Source of the DNA: Purshia tridentata
Taxonomy: Eukaryota; Streptophyta; Magnoliopsida; Rosales; Rosaceae
NCBI GenBank assembly: GCA_003254885.1
Contig: QANT01001261.1
Span: 1 to 49,892 of the forward strand
Direction: 5' to 3'
DNA length: 49,892 bases
Positions 22,690 to 35,626 of the stretch are shown one piece after another. A model generated the notes under the pieces. The model was given only the letters and a program-made list of their open reading frames with translations. It searched no databases and had not been told where the DNA came from. Position 1 is the first letter of the stretch, and every line of letters starts with the position of its first letter. Both the position numbers and the translations under genes were made by a program.

Positions 22690-25408
22690 TATAAAAAATA
22701 ACTGTATGCAAACAGGCAGCGGAAGAAAAAAGACCAGAAGAAAATTAGGAAAAAAGGAGCTAGCAATTAAGTTACCGACTGAAACTTTGGCTGAGGCTGA
22801 CCCTGCAAATCATGCAGCTGTTGCATCTGGTTCTGCAGATTCAACGAGAGAGCTAAAGTTACTTTCCCTAGTTGAATAGTCATGAAATCAATCTAGCAAG
22901 TGAATCCCAGAAAAATCACTTTGAGTCACCCATGCAAAATATTACTGAAATGGGTGGTTTTGCAAAGCTTCCTAAGCTGCAAAATAGTATATAGGAATTC
23001 TGGCATAAAACCTTACTTGTCCAAGTCCTTGCATTGCAGATTGCCTAAATTGTTGCGGAGCCAGGAGTTGCTGCTGATGCTGATGCTGAGGTAATTGCAT
23101 CAATTTCTGCTGCTGTTGTTGCTGCTTCTGTTGCTGGCTTTGTTGTTGAGGAGATGGCGCATTCATCATGGTTGTGCTAGACCTTGGTGAGTTGGCATAT
23201 GGCAATGGAGATGTTGTTGTGTTATCAAAGTTCGTAACACTGGTACCACCAGGAGATGCAGCTGATCTTCCCATAAGTTGTGATCCAGAAACCTGCTTTG
23301 ACATAGTTGGGTGAGAGGGCCAGAAGACAATATTACATCTTATAAATTTATAGACAAATATATTATTTAAACTATCACAAAACAAGAGACCCTATTCTCA
23401 TTTATAAAGCTCAAGTCCACTCTAACGAGATTTGATGAAACATTAGGTTGGCTAAGGTTGAACGAAGTTATAACAGACCCTAACCAAAAACAAAAAGTTA
23501 AAAACAAAGTCAAATCAGACTTACAGGCAAATCAGTCCACCAATTGAGTTTGAGGTGGACCCATCTCAACCTGGTTACAAAACAAAATGAATGTATTGGG
23601 AAAATGAAAGTTCGAGGAGGTAGACAACAAAGCAGGGAGTATGGACAAGATTATGCAGCTGACCCACAATTGCAGACAACGAAGCAGGGAGTATGGACAA
23701 GATGGAAAAAGAAATGGTCCTTTTATGGATAGAGTAATTAAGCTGTGTAAACTTCGAGGAGGTAGGTCTTGCAACTCATGGTGATGTGAACAAAGAAGAG
23801 GGTGGACAGATGCACAAAATAGGGCCAGAATGAATACAGGAAGAGAAAATGAGAGAAAAGAAACAGAGATCTGTGTCCTTACCAACCCCTTTTCTGCAAC
23901 TTGTGATGCAGGGCAAGAAATGATGATCAAAGTAATACTTTTTTAGCTAAAGTCAATGCAAACCATAATGAAATAACCTTTAGCATAATTTGATCAGCAT
24001 CTTGCCTCACAAATTTGCAAGAATTAATTACGAATTCAAACTTATGAAGTGACCCTTTAAGAAGTCTATGGTCTAACCTGCATCAAAGTGCTCTGACCAG
24101 TCAAGTTACTTGATGGTACAGGGGTATTCTTTAAGTACATACCTGAACAAAATTTTATTTAATGTCACCTGAAAAGGAATGGGATATAACCTAGTATATA
24201 AACTCGAGGTTAGATCATACTAGCATAAGTAACTGATTATTACCAGATGTTTCAGAAAAAGCTTGTGTTCCATCACCTACAGTGATCACATCCACCAGAT
24301 GCATTGGAAGCGCAGGTGTGCTCTGCCTTTGGTCTCCAGGTAACCGTAATCCTGCATGCATATACAAATCCATCTAAAAAAATGATAAGCATACTCCGTT
24401 TGAATGAAGGATATTAAAGAGAAACAGAGGGACGTCTAAATCATAAATAAAAGAGGACACTATATTTGAGAGTGAAAGGAATAAACCAAATGTAATATGA
24501 AGAACAAAGAACCCTAAGCTGAGCGAAGACCTAAAGTAGAGCAAATGAATGCAACCCACGTACCAAAATCATTCCAAACATGTCATTTACCACAATTGCA
24601 CCACTGAAAAGCAGAAGGGATTATTCTAGAAATGAAAAGTGGCAGTTGACCGTAATACCTTCGCCAAAATTAACAGCAGCTCGTAGTATGTTCTCCTGCT
24701 CTTGAATTTTGGCAGCCTGAGCCTTGTCCAGAGTAGGAACAATAGGTAGGCCTTGACGGGTTCCAAAACAGTAGGCCTTTCGGGTGTCAGCCAATACTTT
24801 CTCAGCACTTTCACATGCTGCTCCAATCATATCGATCCTTGCCTGCATCCATACATATGAAATTTTGAATTGAAGAGCATATAAGAAAGGGAAACCCAGA
24901 TACAGAACGAACCCTAAATCACCTTTAGCTTGTCAATTTGGGAGGACATGGGGAGGTTCTGCAACCCCTGAAGCAATTGCTCTCTCTTGACATTGTCGTC
25001 GACCTCCATCTCGGGCAACAGCTTTGAGGACAGCATCACGGGTAATACTGTAGCATTTTCAGCGTTAACATTCTTGGGATGCACCACAAAAGCCTTGGAG
25101 ACCTTCTTAATTTCATCAACGATGTTGAAGAGCTCAAGATTCACCATCGAATACTGGCCCAAGATGTCTTGCCATTTGGGAGTGCTGTTGGCGTGAGCAT
25201 AGGCGTTCAAATCGTCCATAATGCGGGAGATTGCTTTGAAGAGACTGATGGCTCGGGTCTTGACAGACTCTAGGTTCAGCTGCTGTTGTACAGCGTCGTT
25301 CAGCCTCTCCACCACCACTGGTTGTGGTTGCTGCTGCTGTTGGGGCTGGGGAGGTTGGTTCTGTAGCACACCTTCCATCGCTGCCATTCCTGCCAAAGAT
25401 TTGGAGAG

Positions 25409-25442
<34 letters not shown>

Positions 25443-26262
25443 AAAATCAAAGCCTTTTTGGCCAATGTAGCATTTTTCATTTCGGTGTGCCATGTGTACA
25501 ATGATTGGCCAATCAGGTCCAATGTCAAATACAGAGTTTACTAAAGAAACATTGATTTTTTCTTGACAAAAATAGAATATCATACTAGAAAGGTTGGTAT
25601 GAAAATTATAATATGGTCATTCAATGCAAAAACATAAGCCACTTCAAATGGAAGCTACCATATATGAGAAAAGGTTGAATGGTATTGTGGTTTCCAAATT
25701 ATCAACCCATATACTATCTCTAACTGTATATGACATTGACGTATCAAAGCAAACCCATGCGACCATGCTGTGTCTGTCAGTTACCAATTCAGGGTTCTCT
25801 TTCCATTTGCACCCATTGTGCCTTCTATGTTCCAGTTTTCATTTCTAAAAGCAACTATGTACTGGAATTGAAGTTAATAAAGCAAAGTTCTCTCGACTCA
25901 TAGAACCACCAAAGAAAAGAAAAACTCACGCAGATATCTTAAAAAAAAAAAAAAAAAACTAACTCAATATGCACTGAGGTTCTGTAAACTTGATCAAGCA
26001 GATATATTAAAGAGAAAAAAAAATTTCTTAACTTCCAACAAATTTCAAAACCCAAATGCATGATTTTATTTTTGGGCAATGAGAGAGAGAGAGAGAGAGA
26101 GAGAATCCAGATACGAACTATCATGGGGTGGGTAACTGGGTATTGGCTACAAGGAATGGAAAATTTTTGAGAATATGAAGTGACCCAATAAAGGAATAGA
26201 ACACTGAGTATATATGTACTGTAAAAATTTAGCAGAACCAGAGAGAGAGAGAGGGGCTGACC
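20351..26262 (-). CDS. MED8: Mediator subunit 8 (MED8), complete, 11 coding exons
   Basis: Head-module subunit of the nuclear Mediator complex linking activators to RNA polymerase II; plant MED8 affects flowering, jasmonate responses and organ size. Coding exons: 24923-25387, 24659-24842, 24244-24351, 24078-24142, 23017-23292, 22776-22832, 22268-22474, 21419-21472, 20704-20764, 20351-20568, giving 564 aa in continuous frame (ten pieces; a noncoding 5' exon makes eleven). Start MAAMEGVLQ at 25387 follows a CAG acceptor at 25390-25392; a noncoding exon ends at 26262 with a GT donor at 26260-26261. Residues 1-216 are the conserved helical MED8 domain (ERLNDAVQQQLNLESVKTRA, then SAEKVLADTRKAYCFGTRQG). 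The remainder is Gln-rich, low-complexity (poly-Q runs near the end of coding exons 5 and 10), as expected for plant MED8. The 23.3-24.1 kb intron might hide a small extra exon. Confidence 0.92.
22633..22686. repeat. (GA)n microsatellite in MED8 intron
   Basis: About 26 GA units on the plus strand (CT on the sense strand), in the intron between exons 22776-22832 and 22268-22474. Confidence 0.9.
25411..25440. repeat. (GA)n in the MED8 leader intron, next to the acceptor
   Basis: About 15 GA units. On the sense strand this is a CT run ending about 20 bases before the CAG acceptor of the first coding exon, so it probably serves as part of the polypyrimidine tract. A similar run lies at 26082-26103 within the same intron. 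Confidence 0.85.
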
Positions 26263-26634
26263 TTGATTCTGAGCAAAACCCCCAAACTTCTTGAAAGCGC
26301 AAAAATCCCTAATTTTTCACACCCCAATCTCGCGGGAGAATAGTTAACCAATTAAAGGGACACAAAGGTACGAAAATACCCTCGCATGCACAGCCACACG
26401 CCAATTTTGAGGCAACACCAACCACTAACCAGTTACCCCACACACTCCACTTCCAAGTTCCACCTCAACACTTCTTCAGCCGCCGCCTCCCAGTTGTCAG
26501 AGAGTAGCACAAGCGCAAAGTAAAGTAGGACTGAAACCCAAGACGCAAACTTCATTTATTTTCCCTCATAGAAACGGTAGTGTTTTGCTCAGTAATTATT
26601 GAAATAAATCACTCATTTTCTGATTTTCACACCC
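26263..26634. promoter_or_regulatory. Shared divergent promoter of MED8 and IPMI copy 1
   Basis: Only about 370 bp separates the noncoding first exon of MED8 (-) from the ATG of the isopropylmalate isomerase gene (+), and this includes both 5' UTRs. It is richer in C ('ccacctcaacacttcttcagccgccgcctcccag') than its surroundings and lacks an obvious TATA box, as in many housekeeping divergent promoters. Transcription start sites cannot be placed from sequence alone. Confidence 0.6.
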
Positions 26635-29600
26635 ATGGCTTTCTCCACTGTTGCCTCACCCCCCACCTTTTTCATCAACAACAAGGTGAGCTCCATTTTT
26701 TAAAACAAAGTTCTCACTTTTAACTCTCAATTTCCATTTTTTGTTTTACTAAACCGTGTCTGGAATTTGATATACAAGGATTTGGGTCTTTCTGCTTTTT
26801 CTTCCACATCACCGTTTTCCACTCAGAGATGCAAGAGAACACCAGCCTCAAAGACCATCTGTTCGGTCGTAGCGCCACAGCAATCGGAGCGCAAGCCCGC
26901 CACTACTGGCTCGGTTCGGATATTTATTTGTCTCTTTTCATGTGATTTTGTGCTTTGGTGTTAATAGAAATCATAGTTTTGTGCTTTTGGCGTTAATGGA
27001 ATTAGGAATCTAAGTTTTGCGGTTTTTGATATTGTGTTTTAGTCGATTTTCAGATCAAGACGGGAATGACGATGACCGAGAAGATATTTGCTAGGGCTTC
27101 TGAGAAAACCCAGTTGAGCCCAGGTGAGAATGTTTGGGTTAACGTGGACGTTTTGATGACCCATGATGTTTGTGGCCCTGGTTCCTTTGGGATCTTCAAG
27201 AAAGAGTTCGGCCAGAACGCCAAGGTACTTCCCCTTTTTGCTAAGAGAATGGTTGTGCTAAACATATAAAAGATAACAGAACAGCCCTCATCAACTTTTA
27301 TAACTGAACTAGGGAGAGTGGAAATGGGGATGGACCCTGAAGTAGTACAATTAGAAGCCATTTACCTTAGGTTGTGAGAGCTTGGTTTGCTTCTCTAAAC
27401 ATGCTTTACACAGCAAAAATAAAAAGGGTTTAGCATAAGTTTTTTGTCAGACACAATAGCTTCAATGATGCAGTCAGGTTGCCTCTCTTTATCTAGCAAA
27501 GGGTTATGATCACATACAGAGAATCACCCTCTAAGACGATGTGTTCTAGAGTTACACCAGCTTCAGCTTCTATTTATTCTTTCCAAAGTGAATCATCACG
27601 ATCATTAAAAAAGAAAAAAACACCATGCATGCATCCCAAATGGTTTCTGTAAACAACAAGAGTGGATGGACAATAGCATTGAACTATCAAAGTTTAGCCA
27701 AGTTTAGCTTCGCTGAACTTTGGGGAGGGAGCGCCAATGTGAAGGTGGCCCTTTTTTTTAGTCCACGCCCACTTGTGCTGGTGAAAGGTCTTGTTTATCT
27801 GTGGGGCAAATACTACATATCAAATTTCAAGTCTTCCCTTACTGCCTTGTTTCTAAATAACCAGAACCAAGCTCAAAAAACTGCAGCAAATAACATGAAT
27901 TCATTTGTTTCTCTCTCTCTCTCTCTTCCCCCTGTTAGATTCAAAGCAGCCCCTTCAGAAATACTGATTTGAAGGCAATCCCCCACATTAGGAACCTGAA
28001 AAAAAAAAATTCTGGAAGGCCTTAATGAACAGGTGAACAACAGTCTCAGGCTCATATTTACAAAAAAGGATAGGCTTATCAGAAATAGGGAATCTTTGAG
28101 CAAGAACATCCCTGACATGAAAAATTCCCCAAGCCAATTTCCAAAACAAAGATTTGAGTCTTTCATGGCATATTTTCTTCTGAAAGAAGGAAAGAGGACC
28201 TGAAGTAGAAAATCTTTGATTTTGGTCTACCAAATAGGCAGATTTGATGGGAAAGAAAACCACTCCTATTAGGGGCCTATATCTACTTATCTTCAGTTAC
28301 TGCTATGGTTAAGCAAATTTTTACAATAGGGTTGCCAATGAAGTAGTTGAGTATCAGGTGAGAAAGAAGGAAGATGTGGTTTCTAAGATTGATTTTGAAA
28401 AAAGCATATGTTTATGTTGATTTGGCCTTTCTAGATCACGTGGTGGATACAAATGGTTTTGGCAGGCGGTGAATGTCAAGGATCATTGGTTGCATGAGCT
28501 CAGTTTACTTTTCAGTGATAATTAATGGGAGGTTGAGAGGAGGATTTAGAGCTTCTAAGGGGACCTGTTCTCCCTGTTTCTTTTACATTATTGGTCCATT
28601 TCTTTATTGGGTGGTTGCTGAGAGTTAGAGTATAGATTTGCTAATGTGTATAGAGTTTTATAGAGAATTTGGTTAAGCATTTTCAGCGTAATTGCCAAAA
28701 AATGTTAAGGAGTTCATTTGTTAAAATTTGAGCTTGAGGAATTCCGATTTTCTTTGAGCTCAGTAGAATTATGTGGTTTGAATGTTAGGGACTGGTTCTA
28801 TCCCAAAGTCCAATACTTGGTTGATGGATTTTGCTAGCATGGAACTCATAACTTAAGAACGTAGATTTGGTTTTCCTTTTTAGCTCATACTCTTCATCAT
28901 CTTTGTCTTTCTGTTTGCTTTGTGCTATTAAACATGTCTATTTTCCATATTAATATGTGAAATTTGTAAGCTCTGCATTAATTTTTTGTGGGTGATAAAT
29001 CTTACTTCATTGTTTGTACATTGTAGGTTTGGGATCGTGAAAAGATTGTAATCATACCTGACCATTATATATTTACTAGTGATGAACGTGCAAATCGTAA
29101 TGTGGATATTTTGAGGGATTTCTGCACGGAGCAAAACATCAAGTACTTCTATGATATCAAGGATCTAAGTAATTTTAAGGTTTGGCTTTTGAGTTGGGTC
29201 TTATTCTATTTTTCATGTCACTTTCTAATCTATATTTTTGATATTTTGATTCAGTTTTAGCATCAGATATTAAATGTTGCTCACAATTTGGCAGGCTAAC
29301 CCAGATTATAAGGGTGTATGCCATGTTGCTCTTGCTCAAGAAGGTCATTGCAGGCCTGGAGAGGTATTTTTCTTTGAAGAGTTTACTATTATTTGTGGCT
29401 TTAAAATCCAAATAGCAATCAAACACTTCATTTTGTTGTCAGGTCCTGCTTGGTACAGATTCGCACACCTGTACTGCTGGAGCTTTTGGACAGTTTGCTA
29501 CTGGAATTGGAAACACTGATGCAGGTTTTGTATTGGGCGCTGGGAAGCTCTTGCTCAAGGTTTGTGCATATTCCAGTTTTGTTTACATTCTGCTTTTCTA

Positions 29601-30530
29601 GACACCTGTACTCATCACTGTCCAACAGATCTCATGCAAATGTTGCAATTTCACAGATATTTTAACTTCCGTTAATATACTGGGGAATATTGGTCCCCTT
29701 CTTCCTGTTTTAGCTTTCATATTTTAGCATTCTTCCTGTTGAATATGGGTCCCCTTCATATTTTAGATGTTTTTCTATTAGCAAAATGGGTTTCTCATTC
29801 TTGTATGAGCTCTATAGTGTGCTATAGGTAGTTAGATATATATTTAAATTCATAATGTCTGCTGTGTTTTATAAATTTCAAACTTATGGATATCAGTGAT
29901 TATTTCAGTGGACCTATGTTGTATTTTCCATGCTTTCTGATGTAAAAATCTGTGATTTTCTTGCCTTTTTTTAAATTCCAGGTGCCTCCAACTCTGAGAT
30001 TTGTAATGGATGGTGAAATGCCTGACTATTTGCTTGCCAAAGATTTGATTTTGCAAGTAAGTTTTACCAGGTCTCAAAGCATTTGCTTCCTTTTAATGTA
30101 CATGACATACCAAAACATTAAAATTGATGGATCCCATGATTTTCTGTTGTTATGCTGAAATATAACTTGATGACCACATCCGATCTGTGTTGTTACCTTG
30201 ATAAATGATTTTCATGTGGCAGATTATTGGTGAAATATCTGTTTCTGGTGCAACATATAAGGCTATGGAGTTTGTTGGAACCACTGTTGAAAGTTTAACT
30301 GTAAGTTTCCTTACTGCAAGTATGTATTCAGTTCATCTGGTTGCAGTTGTTAGTTACCCTTCAATAGACTTTAAATCCAATTTCTATAATCTCTACTGGA
30401 TAGATGGAGGAAAGGATGACATTATGCAACATGGTTGTTGAAGCTGGGGGTAAAAATGGTATTGTCCCTGCCGATAGCACTACATTCAAGTACCTTGAGG
30501 TTAGTGCTACTAATCATCAAATACTATGAT

Positions 30531-30582
<52 letters not shown>

Positions 30583-33291
30583 CTCTCTAAGTGTATGTAT
30601 ATATGCAGGTACATGCATGTGTGTGCATGTGCATCAATGGATGGATGGTTCGATCTGTGTACCAACATATGTGTGCTTGTTTTATTTGATGCATGCTGTC
30701 CATTTATCATCACATAGATATGGGGCCACCTAGCTTGTTAGGCCAAAACAAGGCAACAATACCTCAAGGCGGGGTTTGGAATATTTCTTAATCTTAGGGC
30801 TGAGTTGAGAAGTCAGAACCACCCAGTTCAGTGGAATGGGGTTGGGAACAAGCCTTAACTTAGGTCCACGTATGATGTTTACTTTTGCCTTGTCATAAAC
30901 TTGTTACTTTTTTTATGGGTGGTTTTGCAACATATGCTGTTCTCTTTTCATGCTATATACATTTTTGCTGTCTAGCATGGGCTATATAATGTTATATTTT
31001 GTATCGCAGGATAAGACATCTGTACCCTATCAACCTGTGTATAGTGATGGTCAAGCAAGGTAATTTATGCTATTAGATATCCACACTTTATTAGTCCATT
31101 ATGTGCTCTGGTTTACAACGTTATACACTGGGATGTTGATAGCCCTTGTAAATCATTACAAATTTCTTGTGCACTGATGGAGCCTTTGGCATGTTAGTGG
31201 AGGAGAAACTAGACCACATTATAGATACATTTTCATACCATATGTTCCTATTCACTTTCAAGTAAAAACAAGCCTTGTTTCTTTTGTTTTCTTTTTTTGT
31301 TTTTGTTTCTGTTTCCTCCATCACTCTTGTATAATGCGTATGGGTGTTCTCCAAGTAGTTGTCACTTATCACAGGGAATACCCTCAAAAGATGGAATATG
31401 TACAATAAGAAACAAAAGTTTGTGCAGTTGTCAGCAGATGTCACTCCTTCAGTTCCTATTATGTGTTACATTCTAAATTGGTTAGAATCCTAAGCTAAAA
31501 GAAGCAGATATTGTTCTGCAGTATTCTTTTGGAAAGTATACACAGTTAAATGCCACATTTAAGTACGATAATGTCATCTTCCGATGTGGCATAGTTCTCG
31601 TGTTGTCACTAACTTGTAACCTTGTCATTTGTAAGTCTATGTTAGACGTAAGAGAACTGAATGTTAAAATGAGTAATTCATGCTGGTCTAGATATGACCT
31701 TTACACGTATTGGTTCCTAATTGTCGATTCATTTGTATTAATGAGTTTGTTTTGTTTCCATTTAGATTTCTGTCTGAGTACAGATTTGATGTTTCAAAAC
31801 TGGAGCCACTGGTGGCAAAGGTGAGCAGCACATAGATTAATCTCATATAATTGTTTCTCTCCCTTCTGTGAATAATTTTCTCAACTATTTTGCAGCCTCA
31901 TTCTCCAGATAATCGTGCTTTAGCAAGAGAATGCAAAGATGTGAAAATTGACAGAGTATATATTGGATCTTGTACTGGTGGAAAAACAGAGGATTTCATG
32001 GCTGCAGCTAAAGTATTTCTAGCTTCAGTAAGGAGTCAAATCTCTATAACATAAGTATCGATTGTCAGTGTATGGTCACTTATATGTTCGCAAATGCGTA
32101 TGTAAGTATGTATGAAGGAATGATCACCAATGGTATGAATTTCATGGATGCAAATTTTAGATCTTCTAATCAAAATCAAACTTAATATATTCAAATATCA
32201 CTGTGCAATACTCTGCATATTCTTTATTTTGTTACATTTCAGCACTATGTGCTTTGCTGGTACACTTTGGATTTTTGTCTTTTGTTTGTTTTTTTTCAAT
32301 TTTGAGTTGTTGGCAATTGTTTTGGGAAGTGTTTGTATATTTTGTTTTCAATCCAGGTGCATATTTAATTTGCTTGGAGATGTTTTTCTTTCTTGGTTTA
32401 TGCTTAAAGATCTAATTGCTTTTCTGCAGGGAAAAAAGGTCAAAGTACCCACATTTCTTGTGCCTGCTACTCAAAAGGTTTGTCATGCCACAGAATTAAG
32501 TGCTTAGGTGTTAGGCATCAACGTTCCTAGTTATAACTTTTTAAAAAATATGTGAAGTCATAACTGAAATCTTGTGAATTGTTGTTTATGCTAAAATTTA
32601 TAGGTTTGGATGGACGTGTATGGTCTTCCAGTGCCAGGATCCGGTGGCAAGACTTGCTCACAGATATTTGAGGAAGCTGGTTGTGACACACCCACAAGTC
32701 CTAGTTGTGGTGCATGCTTGGGTGGTCCTAGAGACACGTATGCTCGCTTGAATGAACCTCAGGTAAGTTTATTTCCTTACCTGCACACATTCAAAATGAT
32801 CTAACCATGCGCTCTCATGTCCTGGGGCAGGCAGACCTCATAGATCATTGCATCTCACTATGTGATTGTCTTTTATAGGACTAGGACTAACCGTTCAATC
32901 TTTGGGGGTCTCATAATCCCATTTGCATAATCTTGTTCTAAAGAATTTTTGAAGAGAAACAAAAATTTTAGTTTTAAAGAAAAATTAATAATCTGGATTT
33001 AACAAATCTAAAAAGATATCCATTGGATCTTGGAACATCCACTTCTCAGTGCTACTGTTTCTGGGTGCCGTTTTATATGACCAAGGAAAACATATTGGTT
33101 TTTGTTACAATTTCTTATTTCTGGCATGTTATACCACTTTTTTTTCGCAGGTATGTGTCTCAACAACAAACAGGAACTTCCCTGGCCGAATGGGCCACAA
33201 GGAAGGCCAGATATATCTTGCTTCCCCCTACACTGCTGCAGCATCTGCTTTGACTGGTTATGTCACAGACCCAAGAGAGTTTCTGCAGTAG
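26635..33291 (+). CDS. IIL1: 3-isopropylmalate dehydratase large subunit, copy 1, 15 exons
   Basis: Plastid isomerase converting 2-isopropylmalate to 3-isopropylmalate in leucine synthesis, as a heterodimer with a small subunit. Exons: 26635-26685, 26779-26913, 27054-27224, 29027-29179, 29295-29363, 29443-29559, 29982-30056, 30223-30300, 30404-30499, 31010-31059, 31766-31820, 31896-32027, 32430-32477, 32604-32762, 33151-33291; 509 aa. Residues 1 to about 60 are a Ser/Thr-rich chloroplast transit peptide. The aconitase-fold body starts near TMTEKI. The [4Fe-4S] cysteines are C376 ([12 protein letters not shown]), C445 and C448 (PSCGACLGG). GTDSHT (197-202) is the conserved active-site loop. 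All introns are GT-AG. Intron 3 (1.8 kb) carries a LINE remnant. The length equals that I recall for the Arabidopsis large subunit. Confidence 0.95.
27622..28263 (-). pseudogene. LINE retrotransposon 3' fragment in IPMI copy 1 intron 3
   Basis: On the minus strand the frame includes '[19 protein letters not shown]', then '[13 protein letters not shown]'. This is the zinc-binding domain following reverse transcriptase in plant LINE (non-LTR) elements, although the first cysteines of the finger are partly lost. Further on, in shifted frames, come '[13 protein letters not shown]' and '[12 protein letters not shown]', resembling the linker to the RNase H domain. Stops and frameshifts show it is long dead. 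It is antisense to the host gene. The outer limits are approximate. Confidence 0.65.
30533..30598. repeat. (CT)n microsatellite in IPMI copy 1 intron 9
   Basis: About 27 CT units, then short CTAT interruptions, starting 33 bp past the donor site. The equivalent intron of copy 2 is only 113 bp and lacks this run. Confidence 0.9.
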
Positions 33292-35626
33292 GCTTTTGAT
33301 ATCTTCAAATATCTGATCAGTGTACGTCTGCTTTGTACTCTGCCGCTGTAAGTTAGGAGATCAAAAGAATAATGGGTTTTTCACACCCTTCCCATTAGTT
33401 TTGTATGCTTGTGATTATCACTTATCAGGTCTGTGCCGTATGTATTGTGGTTTTAATGTGAACTGTTAGTTCCGAATGCTACGATGATATATGAACAGAA
33501 AATAAGGAGGGTATCTCAGTGAACATCACCAGACTACTTTTTATGACTTTTACTTGCATTAAAAACTCTTCTCATAGCCATTTTGTTCCGTGGTAATACC
33601 GGGTTGGTTTTTCTCCATTAAGCGGTGGTTATTGCTCGATAAACTGAGATTTGAAGTTGGTTTAGGCTCCAAACCATCTCTAGTTTCTTGGACGCTGACA
33701 CTGCTATCCCCAAAACTTGCGGTTGCACCCATGACCCTACTGAGAACAAGCGAGTTCAAAAAATATATGTTCAATGGATTCTGAGGCCGCAAAAATTGAA
33801 CCGAGCAATTGTTCCTTAAAACTATTTGCCTTTCCAAAATGTTGTTTGCTTTGCATTTTTTCTCGATCTGCACAAACCTGTAGTCAACGCCCCAGCGTTG
33901 CATAAACGCAGAGCACATTGACTTTATGATTATAGAACCTGGAAATAAATTGTTACTTCTTTTACAAGATTCACAAAATTATTTTAGTCCGTAGATATAG
34001 TCGATTTCTCATGGGAATTGAGATATAATTAGGATTTTGGGTAGGACCCAAAAATATAAATGAAAATAACCCCTCGAAACTTGAAAGCATTCCATACAGA
34101 TATAATATATATCTAACTGCCCCTCGAAACTCGAGTGCATTACATAGAGTTGTTTTTCTCTCAGTGTAGTTAGACTGGGCTCATTCAATTGGGAAAATAT
34201 AATAAGAATACAATTTTGTGCTGTCTGGACTTACATCAAATGGCTGAGTAGGTGATCTTCCTAGTTTCAAGGCTTTTTTGGGTATATGCCAGTAACAATC
34301 GATGTATGAGTAACAGTAGATGCATGTGAGTTTTAATAAAATTATATATTAACCGTAGATGCATATGAGTCTTAGTAAAATTATATATTAACGATGAACA
34401 ACCATGCATGAACGAATGTCCTAAACTAAAACTCATGTTCTTTGGAGCCTTGGAAAATATCTTTCTATTCCTATGAGGCACCATAACAAGTCCAACAGTA
34501 ATGTTTTCATTGTCTGAGCCTCCATTATTGATAGTGTCGTTTTTTCAATATTTCCAAGTTGAACTATGATTTATATATTGACTAAAGTCTAATCAACAAA
34601 TCTGAAGTCAAGTTAAAATAAAATTCTCTTGCGTTAGTTGGTTTCACTAAAAAAGAATTATCAAGGTTTGGACTTTGGAGGATTTATTTATTGACTTAAG
34701 TATTATCAACAGATCTCATCACTGATCCATATGCAACCAATGGGTTCCATCTCATACTTGTTCCAGCTTGTTGTGAAGTTCATGGACCATCTTGTTATTA
34801 TTGTTCACCAAAAAAATATTCAATATGCAATTGTAAATAATTAGATTAAATTTGGATGGAGACCTTAAATAAAGTAAGATACTGCATACGGAAAAAGATA
34901 CAAAAATGATATGAATTTTGGTTTTTGCCAATTTATACACTTATTTTTATATTGTGTTAAATTGGCCCATATTGTCATGTCTGTTGCAACTTACATATTC
35001 TTTCAAAATAAGTGGTATGTGAATATTTTTAATGATTAAAATCATCAAATTATCTATTCATATCACTTTAAAAGTGATCAAGTGTTACAAAAATGATCTG
35101 TTTTGAACGAAATATGTAACAGAAATGACGAAATGAGTAACTTCAACACAAAATGAAATGTTAAGACAAAACAAAATTCAGATCTTGAAATACGATCCAA
35201 AATTCATGTTCTTTTGATAATTTGTTCCTTAAATGATCCAAATGGAGCTCAACAATGTGTGCTGGAAAGACGTGGAACATGTGGCAAAATTATTACTACA
35301 ATGACAGAGACAGCAACTACCATTTTTTATATGGCAATGACAAAGACCCGAAGCATTTTTTTAAGCTCCCATACCAACCCTTTTGTTTGTTCATCATGAT
35401 TATCTCATTATTATATTCTTTTTTAAAGTTTATAATTGAATATCTGACTCTGTCAAGGATCAAACCACTGATTCATGCATGTTATATTGATTATAGCAGC
35501 TTCCTAGCTTGGACCTTGGCTTTGACTATTGGAAATTGCTTGTTAGAATTTGAGTTTATGCCTTCAGTTTCTCAGAAAACTCTCGTACTTCATTTCCCAA
35601 AAAATAAAGGAACCTTGCTGTAAACC
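33292..35626. other. Spacer between the tandem IPMI genes
   Basis: The first 200-300 bp are the probable 3' UTR and terminator of copy 1, and the last few hundred are the promoter and leader of copy 2. A minus-strand open frame at 33559-33918 (119 codons) matches nothing I recognise and has no splice context. Small tandem duplications occur at 34065-34140 and 34316-34393. The rest is AT-rich and featureless. Confidence 0.55.
34316..34393. repeat. Tandem repeat, two 39-bp units
   Basis: Units of the form 'gtagatgcatgtgagttt...attatatattaac' occur at 34316-34354 and 34355-34393 with three or four differences. Confidence 0.85.

Noticed and set aside
23885..23930. Possible 11-17 nt extra MED8 exon between 24078 and 23292
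   Set aside because: AG and GT signals exist, but including it breaks the frame; joining 24078 to 23292 directly keeps the frame (TLMQ then VSGSQ).
33559..33918. Minus-strand open frame of 119 codons between the IPMI genes
   Set aside because: No recognisable domain, no partner exons and no promoter signal; could be an old fragment but cannot be supported as a gene.
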